A DNA stretch of 45,579 nt, from NCBI GenBank assembly GCA_029864405.1, contig JAOTTP010000016.1, positions 1 through 45,579 on the forward strand, in the 5' to 3' direction. The stretch comes from Nitrospirota bacterium (GTDB lineage: Bacteria > Nitrospirota > Nitrospiria > Nitrospirales > UBA8639). The stretch's first letter is position 1. Every line of letters starts with the position of its first letter. Of the stretch, positions 42,168 through 45,579 are shown one piece after another. A program made the translations under genes and the position numbers. Below the pieces are notes generated by a model, which saw only the letters and a list, made by a program, of their open reading frames with translations, was not told the DNA's origin and searched no databases.

Positions 42168-44045
42168 TTATGGGAAAGACTCTGGTGACGAAAGAGCCGG
42201 AAGGGACTGTGGATTCGGAGGGGACGGAAGTAAAGGATTTGGTCCATCCTGGGGAGGGGTTTTCACGGTTTCAGGGATCTGAACGGAATCCAGGATTTCT
42301 CTGAGTTCCTTGCTTTCAACATTGTCTAACGACTCTGTGTTCGGAGAGGGAGAAGTCGAGTCATGTAAGGTTTGTGGTCTATTGGGGGCCACATCTAAAG
42401 GCAGTTCTGGGTGTGAAGCGGGTTTCTTGTTGATTGTGGGCGAAGCCGCTTGCCCCGTTTCCGATATGATTGCTGGAGTCTTTGGTGTCGGTGTTGTGAC
42501 TGGAGTCACAGTATTCTTGGGAAATGGTTGGTTGGTAGTGATGGAATTGTCTTGGAGTGGTGCCGTGTGGGGTTGTTCCGGAACCGGTTTGGATTCAGGT
42601 TTAGGTTGTGGGGTCGAAATCGGAGATTGTGCACGGGTCCGTTCCGGTTGGGAAGGCAATGGCGTTCCTGGGTGTTGTGATACATCAGATTTCAAGGGGT
42701 GATCCTCCGTCGTCACGGTTGCTGGGGGTGGCGGTGTTGGGATTGCCCTATTTGAAGTATCGCTATTTGGGATATCATCGGTTTTCACTCGTGGCTCCTC
42801 GCCCGCAGGGGTATTGACCGGAGGAGAAATTGGGCTTTCAGGTGGCATGGTCGTGAACGAGCCTATTGGAGGAACTGGAGGAGCAGGTTCGTTGATGAGT
42901 GGCTGCTCGGGGTCCCTGAGTTCATGGGATGCAAGGAAAGGGATGCCGAGCTGTTCCTTGTACACATAGCCCATGATGCCACCAATAAAGAGAAGCAAGA
43001 TGATTCCAAGGGTCACCCCTAATTTCTTTCTCGTATTTCCTCGGTGTATTCCCTGATAGTCGGTTGAGTGCCTTGGCCGATTCACGACAGGCGGTTGATT
43101 CAGAGAGGGTACTGATACTGGTGCCTGGGGGGGCGGAAGGACCGGTGCCTCTATCTTGACAATTTGGCTCTCTGGCATTGCTTGAGGTTCTGCACGGGCC
43201 ACTGGTGGGCTCGAAACCTCAGGGGCGAATTTTGCCAATTGCTGATTCAAGATGGTGAGGACATGGGTTGCATCTTGAATGCGGTGTGATGAGTCATTCC
43301 GAGTCATCTGGCGGATGAGCTCACAGATGGCTTCTGGGACATGGTCCGGGAAGTCAAACACCGGATCAGCCTGGTCAAAGGCCAGTTTCCCCATAATCGA
43401 TGTTTTCGGAAGACCGGAATAGGGCACTCGCTTGGTGAGCATGTCGAACATCATGAATCCCAAACAGTACAAATCACTGCTGAGGGTAAGGAGTTCACCC
43501 TTGGCAATTTCCGGGAGCAAGTAGGGTAATGGCCTGAGTAGCTCGGCGTCACAGTTGGTCAGGATGTCCATCAGGATCCAAGATAATCCGATGTCCATGA
43601 CTTTGATCTGGCCCTGAGGACCGACTAGGACGTGTCCAGGATGAAGTGTGCCGTGAATGATGCCTTGAAAGTGGATATGAACCAAGACTTCCGCAATTTC
43701 ACGAGCCAGCAAGAGCATCTTTTCTACTGAAAGAGGCCCTTCATTGTGAATGACGTGTTGGAGACTGGGCGCATCAAAGAACTCCATGCAGACGACAGGT
43801 GTGCCATCCTGCTCATCTACTTTGAAGATTTTAATGAGATTGGGGTGTTCTAATCGGAGGAGCGGTTTGGCTTTTTCGATGAAGGCTTTTCCGCGAATGA
43901 GCCGTCCGTTGATATGCGTATGGTAAACCTTGATCGCCATTTCTTGCCGAAGTTCGAGGTCATACCCATAATAAATGGTGCCGGTTTGGCCTTTGGCGAT
44001 TTCTCCTTGTATTTCAATTTTTCCGGCCAACAGTTGTGTTTTCAT
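42168..44045 (-). CDS. Membrane protein with a Ser/Thr kinase-like domain lacking catalytic residues
   Basis: This 625-residue protein has an N-terminal kinase fold (about 1-275), a basic linker, one membrane helix at about 343-361 (LGVTLGIILLLFIGGIMGY) and an outside tail of more than 250 residues that is mostly Pro, Ser and Thr. Kinase landmarks: the ATP-binding Lys39 in MAIKVYH is present, DFG reads Asp151-Ile-Gly, but the catalytic HRD is His131-Gly-Thr133 and the Lys and Asn after it are His and His (HGTLHPGHVLV). A working kinase needs the Asp and usually the Asn, so this is likely a pseudokinase. The tail has no domain I know. No ribosome binding site is evident before the ATG at 44045. 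Confidence 0.85.
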   Translation of the reverse strand: MKTQLLAGKIEIQGEIAKGQTGTIYYGYDLELRQEMAIKVYHTHINGRLIRGKAFIEKAKPLLRLEHPNLIKIFKVDEQDGTPVVCMEFFDAPSLQHVIHNEGPLSVEKMLLLAREIAEVLVHIHFQGIIHGTLHPGHVLVGPQGQIKVMDIGLSWILMDILTNCDAELLRPLPYLLPEIAKGELLTLSSDLYCLGFMMFDMLTKRVPYSGLPKTSIMGKLAFDQADPVFDFPDHVPEAICELIRQMTRNDSSHRIQDATHVLTILNQQLAKFAPEVSSPPVARAEPQAMPESQIVKIEAPVLPPPQAPVSVPSLNQPPVVNRPRHSTDYQGIHRGNTRKKLGVTLGIILLLFIGGIMGYVYKEQLGIPFLASHELRDPEQPLINEPAPPVPPIGSFTTMPPESPISPPVNTPAGEEPRVKTDDIPNSDTSNRAIPTPPPPATVTTEDHPLKSDVSQHPGTPLPSQPERTRAQSPISTPQPKPESKPVPEQPHTAPLQDNSITTNQPFPKNTVTPVTTPTPKTPAIISETGQAASPTINKKPASHPELPLDVAPNRPQTLHDSTSPSPNTESLDNVESKELREILDSVQIPETVKTPPQDGPNPLLPSPPNPQSLPALSSPESFP

Positions 44046-44322
44046 ACGGAAGAACCTAGTTGCTTCAAAGAATCTGGGTGATGAATGAAGCCGTATGGTC
44101 TCAGTTGCTTATTGAACCGAAGACACGCCTATCTAATGAGGAAATCTCGGACCCATGGAATTCCTGCTCATCTTGTCGGAATGCCGTTTGATTTTCTTGA
44201 ATGGAGGGGATTCTTGATCTCTTGGAGTTTCAGCTGAAGGCCAACAGGGAGAGGTGTTTCCCGGTATCAGCTGGCAGGGATAAAGGAAGGAAACAAGGAT
44301 GCTAAGGAAGCAATCCTTCCGG

Positions 44323-45483
44323 TCAGAGGGCTTTGAGAGCCTTTCCCACCTTCTGTAATGCTCTGAGGGCGGTCTCGAGATGTTCAAGGGAGTGATCGGC
44401 TGTGACCGTGATTCGGAGGCGGCTGGTCCCTTTAGGGACGGTTGGGGGACGGACAGCAGGAATCCACACTCCCTCTTCTCGTAAGCGATGGCTCATCTGT
44501 ACCCCGAGTTCCGGGTCATTCACCATAATCGGGAGAATAGGGCTTTGAGTGCTGGTCAGTTGGAAACCCATGGCCACTAAGCCGTTATACAGAAACTCTC
44601 GATTGCGCCAGAGCTTCGCTCTTCGTTGGGGTTCTTGCTGAATGATCCCGAGGGCAGCGCTTGCGGCCGCGGCAGTGGCTGGGGGTGGGGCGGTGGTATA
44701 GATAAATGAGCGGGAGGTATTGATCAGGTAGGCCACGAATTCTTTCGGTCCGGCCACAAACCCGCCACTTGAACCAAGAGCTTTACTGAGCGTGCCCATC
44801 TGCAGGATGCGGCGAGGGTCTAACCCAAAATGTTCCACCGTTCCTCGACCGGTTGTGCCCATGACCCCGGTGCCATGTGCGTCATCAATCAGCAGGGTGG
44901 CGTCAAACTCTTTAGCCAATCGGGCAATCTCGGGCAACGGAGCCACATCTCCATCCATACTGAACACCCCTTCGGTCAGAATCAGCGTCGAGGCGTGGGA
45001 ACGTTGTTTTGACAGAAGACGCTTGAGATTGTCGACGTCGTTATGGTGAAAGACGCGGAGGGTGGCCCGGCTAAGACGGCACCCATCAATCAGGCTGGCA
45101 TGGCACAATCGGTCCGCCAAAATCAGGCTATCCACCGTGGCAAGGCTTGGGATGACTCCTATATTGGTGGCGTATCCTGAAGAAAAGGTGAGAGCCGCTT
45201 CTGCATCCTTAAAACAGGCCAACTCCCCTTCCAAGGTGTGATGAGGAGTCACGTTGCCGGAAATTAATCGGGAGGCTCCAGATCCTACCCCAAATTTTTC
45301 GATGGCTTTTATGGCGGCATCTTTCACCTGTGGATGGTTGGCCAGCCCAAGATAGTTATTGGAGGCAAAGAGGAGGACTTCCCGCCCTTCCAGGGAAATG
45401 ACCGGAGCCGAGGGGGAGTTGATGAGGGATAATTCCCGCAACAGATGTTGTTGCGCTAACGTCTGAAGATCTTCTTTGAACAT
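44323..45483 (-). CDS. bioF: 8-amino-7-oxononanoate synthase (BioF) or related alpha-oxoamine synthase
   Basis: BioF condenses pimeloyl-ACP or pimeloyl-CoA with alanine in biotin synthesis and uses PLP. The 386-residue product is of usual length and has FASNNYLGLANHPQVK, GSGASRLISGN, DDAHGTGVMG at 200-209 and the PLP Lys234 in QMGTLSKALGSSGGF. The ATG at 45483 matches the family start (MFKEDLQTLAQQ), while the frame stays open to the window edge. A 2-amino-3-ketobutyrate CoA ligase is the close alternative; no other bio gene is in view to settle it. 44046-44322, between this gene and the pseudokinase, holds nothing I can name. Confidence 0.88.
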   Translation of the reverse strand: MFKEDLQTLAQQHLLRELSLINSPSAPVISLEGREVLLFASNNYLGLANHPQVKDAAIKAIEKFGVGSGASRLISGNVTPHHTLEGELACFKDAEAALTFSSGYATNIGVIPSLATVDSLILADRLCHASLIDGCRLSRATLRVFHHNDVDNLKRLLSKQRSHASTLILTEGVFSMDGDVAPLPEIARLAKEFDATLLIDDAHGTGVMGTTGRGTVEHFGLDPRRILQMGTLSKALGSSGGFVAGPKEFVAYLINTSRSFIYTTAPPPATAAAASAALGIIQQEPQRRAKLWRNREFLYNGLVAMGFQLTSTQSPILPIMVNDPELGVQMSHRLREEGVWIPAVRPPTVPKGTSRLRITVTADHSLEHLETALRALQKVGKALKAL

Positions 45484-45579
45484 TGAGAAGCCCACAGGGG
45501 TTTGGGAAATAACTTGTGGAAGCCGTGCTCCACAGCTATTTCGTAATGCTATCAACCCTGTTACAATAATTGTTGACTT

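Noticed and set aside
1-45579. CRISPR arrays, tRNA or rRNA genes, prophage or transposase genes
   Set aside because: I looked for regular spaced repeats, cloverleaf ends and transposase or integrase motifs and found none that I could support.

Overview
This window is about 45.6 kb of bacterial chromosome and carries no rRNA or tRNA gene that I can see. The gene content and the style of the proteins suggest a Nitrospira-like member of the Nitrospirota, perhaps one of the lower-GC lineages. Pointers are the complete NADH:quinone oxidoreductase operon with a fused nuoCD, an envelope cluster of small exported proteins ending in RAPP/RGPP, and the short dispersed repeats. This assignment is pattern recognition, not a database result.

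Layout. (1) 1-6141, all minus strand: an envelope array. In order of transcription it holds a small exported His/Cys protein, a TlpA-type thioredoxin, a second small His/Cys protein, an outer-membrane beta-barrel, a free periplasmic TonB-like C-terminal domain, a TPR protein, TonB, ExbB and the start of ExbD. (2) 6425-9145: secA. (3) 9395-25758, plus strand: a MidA/NDUFAF7-type methyltransferase followed by nuoA-B-CD-E-F-G-H-I-J-K-L-M-N, the whole of respiratory complex I. (4) 25787-28760, minus strand: a DMT/EamA transporter, an exported ankyrin-repeat protein and a membrane-anchored SHOCT-like protein. (5) 29325-33047, plus strand: purH, purD and a TsaC/Sua5-type tRNA threonylcarbamoylation enzyme.

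(6) 33181-36721 is an accessory island. It has an intact AbrB/PIN toxin-antitoxin pair with a clear promoter and palindromic operator candidate, two collinear copies of a 164-bp repeat flanking a gene for an unknown secreted protein, and a second toxin-antitoxin locus. In that second locus the antitoxin is intact but the PIN toxin is broken by an in-frame TGA. (7) 36835-41957 holds an RmlD-like reductase, a low-specificity threonine aldolase, several small unknown genes, a MITE-like inverted-repeat element, a small membrane protein and the ComM/YifB ATPase. (8) 42168-45483, minus strand: a kinase-fold membrane protein that has lost key catalytic residues, and bioF.

How the genes may work together. 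The complex I operon is self-contained, and the methyltransferase gene just before nuoA matches the known role of the eukaryotic homologue NDUFAF7 in modifying the NuoD-type subunit. The 1-6141 array looks like an envelope system for a metal (copper is the best guess) or a redox-active ligand, powered by ExbB/ExbD/TonB. No TonB-dependent receptor is visible, so it may lie beyond position 1. This array is my best candidate for an undescribed system.
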